Below, one piece after another: positions 24,861 through 33,556 of a DNA stretch of 64,000 bases. The notes under the pieces are model-generated. The model worked only from the letters and a program-made list of their open reading frames with translations. It did not search any database and had not been told where the DNA came from. Position 1 is the stretch's first letter. The number at the start of each line of letters is the position of its first letter. Source of the stretch: Micromonospora_G sp044458865 (GTDB lineage Bacteria; Actinomycetota; Actinomycetes; Mycobacteriales; Micromonosporaceae); the NCBI RefSeq assembly GCF_044458865.1, contig NZ_JBITIH010000009.1:124001-188000 (forward strand), given 5' to 3'. A program made the translations under genes and the position numbers.

Positions 24861-26168
24861 TCAGGCGGTGTCGACGATCATCCCGGCGGCGACCGTACGG
24901 TTGGTGGTCTCGTCGATCAGGATGAAACCGCCCGTGGTGCGGTTGCGCCGGTACTCGTCGGCGAGGAGCGGCACGGTGGTCCGGAGCCGGACCCGGCCGA
25001 TCTCGTTGAGTCCGAATTCGCTGGCGGTCTCGTCGCGGTGCAACGAGTTCACGTCGAGTCGATAGTGCAGCCCACGGACGACCGTACGGGCCGACCGGGT
25101 GGTGTGCTTGATGGCGTACTTCGCGCCCGGACGCAGCGGTTGGCTCTCGTCCATCCAACAGATCATCGCCTCGATGTCCTGGGCGACCGCCGGCGCGTTG
25201 TTCGGCCGGCAGATCAGGTCACCCCGGGAGATGTCGATCTCGTCGGTCAGCCGGACCGTGACCGACATCGGTGGGAACGCCTCGGCGACCGGGCCGTCCG
25301 CCGTCTCGATGGCGGCGATCCGGGAGGTGAACCCGGACGGAAGCACCATCACCTCGTCGCCCGGCTTCAGTACGCCGGAGGCGACCTGCCCCGCGTAGCC
25401 CCGGTAGTCGGTGATGGTGGTCGACTGCGGCCGGATCACGTACTGCACCGGGAAACGTACGTCGACCAGGTTCCGGTCCGAGGCGATGTGGACCCGTTCG
25501 AGGTGGTGCAGCAGCGACGGGCCCTCGTACCACGGGGTGTGTTCGGAACGGGTGACGATGTTGTCGCCGTGCAGGGCGGAGATCGGCACCACGGTCAGGT
25601 CCGGCACCTCGAGTTTCGCGGCGAAGGCGGTGAACTCGTCCGAGATCCGCTCGAACACCTCCTGCGACCAGTCGACCAGATCCATCTTGTTCACGCAGAG
25701 GACCAGGTGCGGCACCCGCAGCAGGGAGCAGAGGAACGCATGCCGCCGGGACTGCTCGACCAGCCCTTTCCTGGCGTCGACCAGGATCAACGCCAGGTCT
25801 GCGGTGGAGGCGCCGGTGACCATGTTCCGGGTGTACTGGATGTGCCCGGGAGTGTCGGCGATGATGAACTTCCGCCTCGGGGTGGCGAAGTACCGGTACG
25901 CCACGTCGATCGTGATGCCCTGTTCACGCTCGGCCCGTAGCCCGTCGGTCAGCAACGCCAGATTGGTGTATTCGTCGCCCCGGGCGGCGGACACCGCCTC
26001 CACCGCCGCCAACTGGTCGGTGAAGAGGGACTTCGTGTCGTAGAGCAGCCGGCCGATCAGGGTCGACTTGCCGTCGTCGACGCTGCCCGCGGTGGCAAAC
26101 CGCAGCAGGTCCATGGCCCGCCCCTCCGGGGCCGCGCTCTCCACCGACGGGACCGCAGTCGTGCTCAT
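24861..26168 (-). CDS. cysN: Sulfate adenylyltransferase subunit 1 (GTPase)
   Basis: A 435-aa EF-Tu-like GTPase that drives the synthesis of adenosine 5'-phosphosulfate by CysD. GTPase motifs: GSVDDGKST (28-36), DTPGH and NKMD. The beta-barrel domains 2 and 3 follow. There is no fused CysC (APS kinase) domain, unlike in mycobacterial CysNC. Its ATG overlaps the cysD TGA (TGATG), so the subunits are co-translated. Confidence 0.96.
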   Translation of the reverse strand: MSTTAVPSVESAAPEGRAMDLLRFATAGSVDDGKSTLIGRLLYDTKSLFTDQLAAVEAVSAARGDEYTNLALLTDGLRAEREQGITIDVAYRYFATPRRKFIIADTPGHIQYTRNMVTGASTADLALILVDARKGLVEQSRRHAFLCSLLRVPHLVLCVNKMDLVDWSQEVFERISDEFTAFAAKLEVPDLTVVPISALHGDNIVTRSEHTPWYEGPSLLHHLERVHIASDRNLVDVRFPVQYVIRPQSTTITDYRGYAGQVASGVLKPGDEVMVLPSGFTSRIAAIETADGPVAEAFPPMSVTVRLTDEIDISRGDLICRPNNAPAVAQDIEAMICWMDESQPLRPGAKYAIKHTTRSARTVVRGLHYRLDVNSLHRDETASEFGLNEIGRVRLRTTVPLLADEYRRNRTTGGFILIDETTNRTVAAGMIVDTA

Positions 26169-27079
26169 CAGAAGTAGCCTTCCCGTTTGCGGTCTTCCAT
26201 GGCGGCCTCGCTCACCCGGTCATCGCCCCGGGTCGCCCCACGCTCGGTGATCCGGGTCGCGGCGACCTCCTCGATGACCAGTTCCACCGTGTCGGCGTCG
26301 GAGCGGACCGCCGCCGTGCACGACGCGTCGCCGACCGTGCGGTAACGCACCTGGGCCTTGAACGGTTCCTCCGCGCCCCTCGGCCGAATGAACTCGTTCA
26401 CCGCGTACAGCATCCCGTCCCGCTCGATCACCAGCCGCTCGTGCGCGTAGTAGATCGACGGCAACGCCAACCGCTCGCGGGCGATGTAGTGCCAGATATC
26501 CAGCTCGGTCCAGTTCGACAACGGGAAGACCCGGATCGACTCGCCCGGGTGGTGCCGACCGTTGTACAGCGACCACAGCTCCGGCCGCTGGTTCTTCGGA
26601 TCCCACTGGCCGAAGTCGTCCCGGAAGCTGAACACCCGCTCCTTGGCCCGAGCCTTCTCCTCGTCCCTGCGTGCGCCGCCGAAAAGCGCGTCGAACCGGT
26701 ACTTCTCCACGGCAGCCAGCAACACCGGGGTCTGAATCCGGTTACGCATCCCGTCGGCCGACTCACGGACCAGACCCGCTTCCAGGGCCTCGGGCACGCT
26801 TGCGACCACGAGTTGCAGGCCGAGTTCGGTCACCCGCGCGTCGCGGTACGCGAGCACCTCGGCGAAGTTGTGCCCGGTGTCGACGTGCATCACCGGGAAC
26901 GGGATCCGGGCCGGCGCGAACGCCTTCTGGGCCAGCCGGAGCATCACGATCGAGTCCTTGCCCCCGGAGAAGAGCAGGACCGGGCGTTCCAGTTCGGCGA
27001 CCACCTCACGCATCACGAAGATGCTCTCGGCTTCCAGGGCGTCCAGATGCGACACCCGGTACGCCGCCGTGCCGCTCAT
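26168..27079 (-). CDS. cysD: Sulfate adenylyltransferase subunit 2
   Basis: A 303-aa PP-loop ATP pyrophosphatase that adenylates sulfate to APS with CysN. The SGGKDS motif lies at 38-43, and the family motifs LLAAVEKYRFDALFGGARRDEEKARAKERVFS (about 120-150) and FPLSNWTELDIW are intact. It lies 73 nt downstream of cysQ and is coupled to cysN. With the CysN subunit it feeds sulfate assimilation. Confidence 0.96.
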   Translation of the reverse strand: MSGTAAYRVSHLDALEAESIFVMREVVAELERPVLLFSGGKDSIVMLRLAQKAFAPARIPFPVMHVDTGHNFAEVLAYRDARVTELGLQLVVASVPEALEAGLVRESADGMRNRIQTPVLLAAVEKYRFDALFGGARRDEEKARAKERVFSFRDDFGQWDPKNQRPELWSLYNGRHHPGESIRVFPLSNWTELDIWHYIARERLALPSIYYAHERLVIERDGMLYAVNEFIRPRGAEEPFKAQVRYRTVGDASCTAAVRSDADTVELVIEEVAATRITERGATRGDDRVSEAAMEDRKREGYF

Positions 27080-27152
27080 CTCGCACGCCCGCTGGATCGG
27101 CTGCTCATGGGCATTCCAGACCTTTCCGGTCGGTCAACTCCCGATATCGGGC

Positions 27153-27992
27153 CTAGGCTACCCGGAGATGCCTCCGCAACGCTGCGAGCAACCGGGTAGC
27201 AAGATCTTTACGGCATACCACCAGATCCGGCAACCGGGGATCAGGCCCGTTGTATTGCAGCGCAGAACCATCGATTCGGGAAGCGTGCAGTCCAGTGGCC
27301 GTCGCCACAGCCACCGGCGCGGCCGAATCCCACTCGTACTGGCCACCGGCGTGCACGTACGCGTCGACGTCACCGCTGATCACCGCCGCGATCTTCGCGC
27401 CGGCCGACCCCATCGGCACCAACTCCGCACCGACCTCGTCGGCCAACTCGGTCAGGAACGCCGGCGGCCGGCTCCGACTCGCCGCCAACCGGATCGTCCG
27501 GCCCCCCGGCGCCGTCGCGGCCAACAACGTCATCGGCGGGTACGCCGGCGGATGGTCCGTACCGAGCACCCGGTGCTGCGCCGGCAACGCCACCGCCCCA
27601 CCGACCAGCCCGTGCGCGGTCGTCGCCGTGCGCGCCCAGAGCGCCACGTGCACCGCCCAGTCGGAGCGCCCCTCCTCGGAGAACTCCCGCGTCCCGTCCA
27701 ACGGATCGATGATCCACACCCGGTCGGCGGCGAACCTCGGCGGCGCCGACGGCCCCAGATCGGCCGCCCATGCCTGGCGTGCCCCCTCGTCCTCCTCCGA
27801 GAGCACCGCATCCGCCGGACGCCAACGGGCCAACTCGGTACGGAGCAGATCGTGCGAGATCTTGTCCCCCGCCGCCTTGAGCGCACCCGGATCGGCGTGC
27901 CCCATCTCGGCCCGCAACTCCATCAACGCGTCCCCGGCCCGGGCCGCCAACCAGCGGGCGAACGCTCCGTCGATCACCGGTGGGGCACCCAT
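27153..27992 (-). CDS. cysQ: 3'(2'),5'-bisphosphate nucleotidase
   Basis: A 279-aa inositol-monophosphatase-fold enzyme that should recycle 3'-phosphoadenosine 5'-phosphate made during sulfate reduction. Metal and phosphate motifs: EED (66-68), DPLDGT (96-101) and the C-terminal EWDSAAP. I chose the ATG at 27992 from the position of the fold; the frame stays open upstream to 28094. It heads the cysQ-cysD-cysN run, which supports this role over other IMPase activities. Confidence 0.9.
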   Translation of the reverse strand: MGAPPVIDGAFARWLAARAGDALMELRAEMGHADPGALKAAGDKISHDLLRTELARWRPADAVLSEEDEGARQAWAADLGPSAPPRFAADRVWIIDPLDGTREFSEEGRSDWAVHVALWARTATTAHGLVGGAVALPAQHRVLGTDHPPAYPPMTLLAATAPGGRTIRLAASRSRPPAFLTELADEVGAELVPMGSAGAKIAAVISGDVDAYVHAGGQYEWDSAAPVAVATATGLHASRIDGSALQYNGPDPRLPDLVVCRKDLATRLLAALRRHLRVA

Positions 27993-28115
27993 CAGCGGGC
28001 TCCAGGGGTCGGGACGGCCGGAACCGCCGCACCACGAACGATCACTGACCGCCTCCTCAACCGACGGAATCCGCCTCCCCGGCCCTGCCGGCACCTTACC
28101 GCCGGCCCGACCAGA

Positions 28116-28706
28116 TCAGGCGCTGTGGTACGCGTTTTGCGTCCACTCCAGCCCTCGCAGGATCACCGACTCCACCGCGTCGGCGGCCCGGTCCACCTGA
28201 AACTCCAAGTCCTTGCGCTCGGTCGACGAGAAATCCGCGAGCACGTAATCCGCCGGATCCTGCCGCCCCGGCGGCCGGCCGATCCCGAACCGGACCCGGA
28301 CGTACTCCTTCGTCCCCAGCGACTTCGACATCGAACGCAGCCCGTTGTGGCCGCCCTCGCCGCCACCACACTTCGCCCGCAACTGCCCGTACGGGATGTC
28401 CAGCTCGTCGTGCACCGCGATCACCTGCGCCGGCGGCACCTTGTAGAACTGGGCCAACGCCGCCACCGGACCACCCGAGAGGTTCATGTACGTCAACGGC
28501 TTCACCAACACCAGCTTCGGCCCACCGAACCCGAGCCGTCCCTCGGCGACATCCGCCACCGCCCGCTTGTGCCGGCCGAACTTCGCCCCCACCCGGGCTG
28601 CCAGCAGATCGACGACCATGAACCCGACATTGTGCCGGTTGCCGGCGTACTCCCGACCGGGGTTGCCCAGCCCGACCAGCAGCCACGGAAACGCCTCGTC
28701 CGCCAC
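28116..28706 (-). CDS. pth: Peptidyl-tRNA hydrolase
   Basis: A 196-aa enzyme that frees stalled peptidyl-tRNAs. Residues seen: VGLGNPG (11-17), catalytic H25 in NRHNVGF, N75 in PLTYMNLSGG and D100 in HDELDIP; GGGEGGHNGL is also intact. The GTG at 28706 has GGGGAG 6 nt upstream. It follows rplY with a strong hairpin between, in the order prs-rplY-pth that is conserved in actinobacteria. Confidence 0.95.
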   Translation of the reverse strand: MADEAFPWLLVGLGNPGREYAGNRHNVGFMVVDLLAARVGAKFGRHKRAVADVAEGRLGFGGPKLVLVKPLTYMNLSGGPVAALAQFYKVPPAQVIAVHDELDIPYGQLRAKCGGGEGGHNGLRSMSKSLGTKEYVRVRFGIGRPPGRQDPADYVLADFSSTERKDLEFQVDRAADAVESVILRGLEWTQNAYHSA

Positions 28707-28740
28707 ACCCGTCTCCCCACACGCCCAGTGATATGCCAAC

Positions 28741-28769
28741 AGGCGCCCCCGAACCGGTCGGGGGCGCCT
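28741..28769 (-). terminator. Hairpin between rplY and pth
   Basis: A perfect 12-bp stem (AGGCGCCCCCGA at 28741-28752, complement at 28758-28769) with the loop ACCGG starts 15 nt after the rplY stop. No U tail follows. It should end or reduce read-through from rplY into pth. Confidence 0.75.
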
Positions 28770-28784
28770 GCGTCACAACATCGA

Positions 28785-29483
28785 TCAGGCTTGCGCCGAA
28801 GCCTCGGCGGTCTCGCCCTCGGCAGCCTCGGCGGTCTCCTCGCCCTCGGCGGCTTCCTCGCCCTCGGCAGCCTCCTCGGCCTCCTCGGCCGGCGCCTCCT
28901 CGACGACCCCGGCGCCCTCGGCCTCAAGCTGCTCGGCGGTCGGGGCGGCGGTGATCACCACGAGCACCGAAGCCGGGTCCGCTACCAGCTCCACGCCCTG
29001 CGGCAGCTTCACGTCGCCAGCGGTGATCTGCGTGCCGACCTCCAGGCCCTCGATCGAGACCTCAAGGTTCTCCGGCAGCCGGGTCGCGTCGGCACTCACC
29101 GAGAGGGTGTCGTGCTCGTGCATGACCAGCGTGTCGGCAGCCGCCTCACCGGTGAGCTGCACCGCGATGTCGACGGTGACCTTCTCGCCCCGGCGAACCA
29201 GGAGCAGGTCGATGTGCTCGAAGGTGTCCTTGATCGGGTCCCGCTGGATCGCCTTCGGCAGGGCGAGCGCCTGGGTGCCGTCGCTCACCTCGATCGCGAA
29301 GAGCTGGTTCGCGCCGCCACGACGGATCGCCGCGGCGAACTCACGCGCCGGGAGCGCGATGTGCTTGGGGGCCTCGCCGTGGCCATACAGCACGGCTGGC
29401 ACCTTGCCGGCCCGACGGGTACGACGGGCACCACCCTTGCCGAACTCGGTACGGGGCTCGGCGCTGATCTTTACCTCGGACAC
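28785..29483 (-). CDS. rplY: Ribosomal protein L25 (general stress protein CTC type)
   Basis: A 232-aa long-form L25 of the TL5/CTC type, which binds 5S rRNA. Residues 1-95 form the L25 domain (ISAEPRTEFGKGGARRTRRAG), about 96-185 the beta-rich TL5 C-terminal domain, and the last 45 residues a Glu/Ala-rich acidic tail. The GTG at 29483 has AGGAG 7 nt upstream. A 267-bp spacer to prs gives room for its own promoter. Confidence 0.95.
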   Translation of the reverse strand: MSEVKISAEPRTEFGKGGARRTRRAGKVPAVLYGHGEAPKHIALPAREFAAAIRRGGANQLFAIEVSDGTQALALPKAIQRDPIKDTFEHIDLLLVRRGEKVTVDIAVQLTGEAAADTLVMHEHDTLSVSADATRLPENLEVSIEGLEVGTQITAGDVKLPQGVELVADPASVLVVITAAPTAEQLEAEGAGVVEEAPAEEAEEAAEGEEAAEGEETAEAAEGETAEASAQA

Positions 29484-29706
29484 GGGGAAACTCCTGATAT
29501 CGTCGCTACGGCGGAACGTCGGCTGGCGGTGCTGGGGCGAGGGGCTCGCTGGGGCTCTGCGTGCAGAGCACTCCCCGGAGCACCGCGTCGATGACGGGCC
29601 CTCCGTGCGGCGCTTCTGTCAGCGGCCCGCTGGGCACCCTCGCCGTGGCAACCGCACTATTCTACCCGAGGTTCGACGAAGCATTCAGCCGGTACCCCTG
29701 GTAATC

Positions 29707-29735
29707 GCGCTGGCCCCGCTCCGCGGCGCCAGCGC
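29707..29735 (-). terminator. Hairpin downstream of prs
   Basis: An 8-bp stem (GCGCTGGC/GCCAGCGC) with a GC-rich 13-nt loop lies 16 nt after the prs stop, preceded by a T-rich stretch on the transcript. A plausible terminator of the glmU-prs unit. Confidence 0.5.
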
Positions 29736-29750
29736 CCACCAAAAACGACC

Positions 29751-30731
29751 TCAGCTCAGTCCGCCAAAGAGCGTGGTCACGGACCCGTCGTCGAAGACCT
29801 CCCGGATCGCCCGCGCCAGCAACGGCGCGATCGACAACACGGTGATCTTGTCCAGGTGCTTCTCCGGCGGCAACGGCAGCGTATTGGTCACGATCACCTC
29901 GCTGATCCGGCTGTTCTTCAACCGCTCGATCGCCGGATCGGAAAGCAACGCGTGGGTCGACGCGACGATCACATCCGAAGCACCCGACTCGTACAGGATG
30001 TCCGCTGCCTTGCGGATCGTGCCACCAGTGTCGATCATGTCGTCGACGATCAGGCAGACCCGGTCCTCCACGTCACCGACCACCCGGTTCGCCACCACCT
30101 GGTTCGGCTTCAACGGATCACGGGTCTTGTGGATGAACGCCAACGGGCAACCGCCCAGCCGGTCGGTCCACCGCTCCGCCACCCGGACCCGCCCCGAGTC
30201 CGGCGCGACCACCGTCATCGGCCGGCCGGCGTACTGGCGCTCGACGTACTCGGCCAGGATGTCCATCGCGAACAGGTGATCCACCGGCCCGTCGAAGAAA
30301 CCCTGGATCTGCGCGGTGTGCAGGTCGACGGTGAGAATGCGGTTCGCGCCCGCCGTCTTCAACAGGTCCGCCACCAGCCGGGCCGAGATCGGCTCCCGCC
30401 CCCGGTGCTTCTTGTCCTGCCGGGCGTACGGGTAGAACGGCAACACCACGGTGATCCGCTTCGCCGAACCACGCTTCAACGCGTCGACCATGATCAGGGT
30501 TTCCATCACCCAGCGGTTCACGCCGTGCGTCACGGACTGGACGACAAACGCGTCCGAACCACGCACCGACTCCTTGAACCGTACAAAGATCTCACCGTTG
30601 GCGAACTCGTACGAGTCAGAGGGCGTCGGCGCCACCCCCAGTACCTCGCCGATCTCCTTCGCCAACTCCGGGAAGCCCCGCCCGGAGAAGAGCATCAGGC
30701 TCTTGCGGTTTTCGGCGACGATGCTGCCCAT
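29751..30731 (-). CDS. prs: Ribose-phosphate pyrophosphokinase
   Basis: A 326-aa class I PRPP synthetase that makes phosphoribosyl pyrophosphate from ribose-5-phosphate and ATP for nucleotide, His and Trp synthesis. Seen: SYEFANGEIFVRFKESVRG near the N-terminus, YARQDKKHRGREPISARLVA with the ATP-binding loop, VVAPDSGRVRVAERWTDRLG and VDDMIDTGGTI, the PRPP-binding loop. ATG at 30731. It follows glmU after 49 nt and is probably in one operon with it. Confidence 0.96.
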   Translation of the reverse strand: MGSIVAENRKSLMLFSGRGFPELAKEIGEVLGVAPTPSDSYEFANGEIFVRFKESVRGSDAFVVQSVTHGVNRWVMETLIMVDALKRGSAKRITVVLPFYPYARQDKKHRGREPISARLVADLLKTAGANRILTVDLHTAQIQGFFDGPVDHLFAMDILAEYVERQYAGRPMTVVAPDSGRVRVAERWTDRLGGCPLAFIHKTRDPLKPNQVVANRVVGDVEDRVCLIVDDMIDTGGTIRKAADILYESGASDVIVASTHALLSDPAIERLKNSRISEVIVTNTLPLPPEKHLDKITVLSIAPLLARAIREVFDDGSVTTLFGGLS

Positions 30732-30780
30732 CGGCTCGTCTGCTCCCGTTAATCGGTGGTTCCCGGCAGTGGACCAGGGA

Positions 30781-32340
30781 CTATTCGGTTGCAGTATCTC
30801 CCTTGGCGAGACCGAGGCCACCTGCATCGGCCGTCACGTGGGTTGCCTCACCCTGGCTTGCGCCGCCGCCCCCCGAGGGTGCGTTTTCCGTCGCCCCGGC
30901 CTGGCCACCAGCCGCCCGCTCCAGGGCACGTTCCGCAGCCTCCGCCGAGCGGGTACCAGCCCGCCGTCGGGCCACCCAACCATCGATGTTGCGCTGCCTG
31001 CCCCGGGCCACACCGAGCGCCCCCGCCGGCACGTCCTTGTCGATCGCGCTACCCGCCGCCACGTACGCCCCCGGCCCCACCTCGACCGGGGCCATCAGGG
31101 TGGTGTCACAACCGACGAAGGCGGCCTCGCCGACCGTGGTGCGGTGCTTCGCCACCCCGTCGTAGTTGACGAAGATCGTCGCCGCGCCGATGTTGGCCCT
31201 GGCCCCGATCGTGGCGTCACCCACGTACGACAGGTGCGGCACCTTCGCACCGGCCCCAACCTCGGAGTTCTTCACCTCTACGAACGTACCCACCTTGGCC
31301 TGTTCGGCAAGTCGAGCGGCCGGACGCAGGTAGGCGTACGGCCCCACGCTCGCCCGGGGACCGATCTCCGCGCTGACCGCGTGGCTACGCAGCACCGTCG
31401 CGTCGGCGCCGACGCCGGTGTCGATCAGGGTGACGTCCGGCCCGACGACCGCCCCGGCCGCCACCGTCGTCACTCCGCGCAACTGCGTGTTCTGGTCCAC
31501 CACCGCGTCCCGCTCAAGCGTGACGGTGACGTCGATCCAGGTGGTCGCCGGGTCGAGCAGTGTCACCCCGGCCCGCATCCAACCGGTGTTCACCCGGTCG
31601 CGCAGCAACGCCCGGAGGTTGGCCAGTTCGACCCGGTCATTGCAGCCGAGAGTCTCGGTGGCGTCCGGCGCCACGTGCACGACCACCGGCTCACCAGTCG
31701 CCACGAGCAGGCCGAAGACGTCGGTCAGGTACTCCTCGCCCTGGTCGTTGTCGGTGGAGAGCTTGCCGAGCGTGTCCCGCAGGCGGGAGGCGTCAAAGGC
31801 GTAGATGCCGGCGTTGATCTCGCGGAGGGCCCGCTGGGCGGGGGTCGCGTCGCGCTCCTCGACGATCTGCTCCAGCCGCCCAGCCTCGTCACGGACGATC
31901 CGTCCCAGTCCGGTCGGGTCCGCGACCTCGGCGGCGAGCACGGTCGCCGCGGCCCCCGCCGCCTCGTGCGCCTCGACCAGCGCGGCGACGGTCTCGGGCC
32001 GGAGCAGCGGCGCGTCACCGTTGATCACGATCACGGTGCCGGTCTGGTCGGGTGCCGCATCGAGCGCGATGCGTACGGCGTGGCCGGTGCCGCGCTGCTC
32101 GGCCTGGAGGACCGGGCTGGCGTCGGGCGCCACCTCGGCGAGGTGTGCGGTGACCTGCTCGGCACCGTGCCCGACCACGACCAGGGTGTGGTCCGCGGCG
32201 AGCGGCGCGGACGCCGCCAGCACGTGGCCGAGCAGGGTACGGCCGAGCAGCGGGTGCAGAACCTTGGGCAGTGCCGACTTCATCCGCTTGCCCTCGCCAG
32301 CGGCGAGAACGACGATGGTGCGGACGCGGGGCTGGGACAC
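30781..32340 (-). CDS. glmU: Bifunctional GlcNAc-1-P uridyltransferase / GlcN-1-P acetyltransferase
   Basis: A 519-aa enzyme that makes UDP-N-acetylglucosamine for peptidoglycan. The N-terminal pyrophosphorylase domain starts with VVLAAGEGKRMKSALPKVLH. The C-terminal left-handed beta helix contains hexapeptide repeats (TVAAGAVVGPDVTL and ATIGARANIGAATI). The last 65 residues are Gly/Ala/Glu-rich and go beyond the usual length of about 460. The GTG start has GGGAG 6 nt upstream. Confidence 0.96.
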   Translation of the reverse strand: MSQPRVRTIVVLAAGEGKRMKSALPKVLHPLLGRTLLGHVLAASAPLAADHTLVVVGHGAEQVTAHLAEVAPDASPVLQAEQRGTGHAVRIALDAAPDQTGTVIVINGDAPLLRPETVAALVEAHEAAGAAATVLAAEVADPTGLGRIVRDEAGRLEQIVEERDATPAQRALREINAGIYAFDASRLRDTLGKLSTDNDQGEEYLTDVFGLLVATGEPVVVHVAPDATETLGCNDRVELANLRALLRDRVNTGWMRAGVTLLDPATTWIDVTVTLERDAVVDQNTQLRGVTTVAAGAVVGPDVTLIDTGVGADATVLRSHAVSAEIGPRASVGPYAYLRPAARLAEQAKVGTFVEVKNSEVGAGAKVPHLSYVGDATIGARANIGAATIFVNYDGVAKHRTTVGEAAFVGCDTTLMAPVEVGPGAYVAAGSAIDKDVPAGALGVARGRQRNIDGWVARRRAGTRSAEAAERALERAAGGQAGATENAPSGGGGASQGEATHVTADAGGLGLAKGDTATE

Positions 32341-32449
32341 GAGAAGCTCCCGTCAGAGCGGTTGGCAGTCTGCGGCCCCATGCTAACCGCGCACCGCTGA
32401 CCGGTCGCCAGGTTCCCCCGTACCGAACAAATCGGACTTAGAAGTACAG

Positions 32450-32521
32450 CTCGGCCGCTAGGACTCGAACCTAGAAAATCGCCTCCAAAGGGCGACGTGT
32501 TGCCAATTACACCACGGCCGA
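32450..32521 (-). tRNA. tRNA-Gln (anticodon UUG)
   Basis: A 72-nt cloverleaf on the minus strand. The acceptor stem pairs TCGGCCG with CGGCCGA, the D stem is GTGT/ACAC, the anticodon stem TCGCC/GGCGA holds the loop CTTTGGA (anticodon TTG), and the T arm is CTAGG-TTCGAGT-CCTAG. The discriminator base is G and CCA is not encoded. It reads the Gln codon CAA. Its 5' end lies only 16 nt after the HTH gene. Confidence 0.96.
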
Positions 32522-32537
32522 TCGTGCTGCGCTCAGC

Positions 32538-33452
32538 CTAACCCGTGGGCGCCGCCGAGGTGAAGCCAGCGGGCGCCACACGGGCGATGGTACCGGCGAC
32601 GACACCTTCGATCCATACATATAGATCGCGTGCGCGAGGCACCCGAACCACCAGACAACCGTGGTAGTCAGGACCCGTGTTGAGTCGGTTGGTAGTTGGC
32701 TTGTGTCTCTTGATCTGAGCCGGTCGGAACGACTCCAGTTCGATTCCCAAGCGCTCAGCCCACCACCGCCCCGCCGCCCCAACATCCGCTGTCTCGTGGA
32801 TGCTGAGGCGATATCGCAACTCGTCACGCGTCCGCCCGGTCGCCTCGACAAAGCGAAGAAAGAGCTCCACCAGGCGGGGATCGCTGTTCACGAACGCCAG
32901 TTCGTACTGCTTGCGGTGTGGTTTGCTCTTCGCCCCCTCACACCAGTACATGATCGCGCCGAGCAGCATCAGTTCACGCAGGTCGAGGTTCCCCGTCCAG
33001 GCCTCCGCCCGCTGGCGCAGCGCCTCCTCGCGTACGGCCGCCGCGTCCCGCCGCTCTTCCGCCTTGCTGGCACGCAGGGCGCCAGCCTCCGCCTGGCGCT
33101 GCCGCGCCCGGGGCGAGTCGGGATCGAGGGGCAGGTGCTTGACCCACTGATAGGCGGTCGACTTGGCGACGCCGAGTTCGGTGGCGATCTCAGTGACCGA
33201 CCAGCCCTCCTCCCTCAGCCGCAATGCGCGGGCGCGCACCTCGTCCTTGGCGTTCGGGCGCCGGGTCCACTCGGGAGCCGGGACGCCGCGCAGCAGCTCG
33301 TACAGCCGGTCTTTGCCGATGCCGAGGCGGGCCCGGATCTGGCCCACGGAAAGGCCCTCGACGGCGCGCAGCCGTCGGGCCTCGGTGGCGAGTTCGTCGG
33401 TCACGACCAGCAGATTAGAACGGGCGTACGACGCGTTTCGTCGAGAGCTCAT
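32538..33452 (-). CDS. Double-HTH protein with LAGLIDADG-like C-terminal region
   Basis: A 304-aa protein with two helix-turn-helix segments (about 30-52, LSVGQIRARLGIGKDRLYELL, and 84-106, WSVTEIATELGVAKSTAYQWV), an Ala/Arg/Glu-rich helix (115-152) and a C-terminal domain (160-290). That domain begins LMLLGAIMYWCEGAK and continues ELAFVNSDPRLVELFLRF and RLSIHE, resembling a single LAGLIDADG homing-endonuclease-like unit. Its function is unknown; nuclease or regulator are both possible. The ATG at 33452 has GGGAG 6 nt upstream. Its stop is 16 nt from tRNA-Gln, and it diverges from the desaturase gene. Confidence 0.75.
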   Translation of the reverse strand: MSSRRNASYARSNLLVVTDELATEARRLRAVEGLSVGQIRARLGIGKDRLYELLRGVPAPEWTRRPNAKDEVRARALRLREEGWSVTEIATELGVAKSTAYQWVKHLPLDPDSPRARQRQAEAGALRASKAEERRDAAAVREEALRQRAEAWTGNLDLRELMLLGAIMYWCEGAKSKPHRKQYELAFVNSDPRLVELFLRFVEATGRTRDELRYRLSIHETADVGAAGRWWAERLGIELESFRPAQIKRHKPTTNRLNTGPDYHGCLVVRVPRARDLYVWIEGVVAGTIARVAPAGFTSAAPTG

Positions 33453-33481
33453 AGGGAACTCCCAGAACTCACCCATGGCGA

Positions 33482-33512
33482 CTTACGGTGCCGTAAGTTA
33501 CGGTGACGTAGG
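33482..33512. promoter_or_regulatory. Tandem palindromic operator upstream of the desaturase
   Basis: CTTACGGTGCCGTAAG (33482-33497) is a 16-bp palindrome with 7-bp arms. A second, degenerate copy GTTACGGTGACGTAGG (33497-33512) follows with a 15-bp period, then a half site CGTAAC. It lies 45 bp before the desaturase ATG and 30 bp before the HTH gene on the other side. A TetR protein encoded next to the desaturase is the best candidate ligand. Confidence 0.6.
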
Positions 33513-33556
33513 CGTAACTTCGTGATCTCATCCCCCGTCCCACTCATCGAGGTGCC

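Noticed and set aside
32450..32521. tRNA-Gln as a phage or island attachment site
   Set aside because: No integrase and no repeat of the tRNA 3' end was found in the neighbourhood; both flanks carry chromosomal genes.
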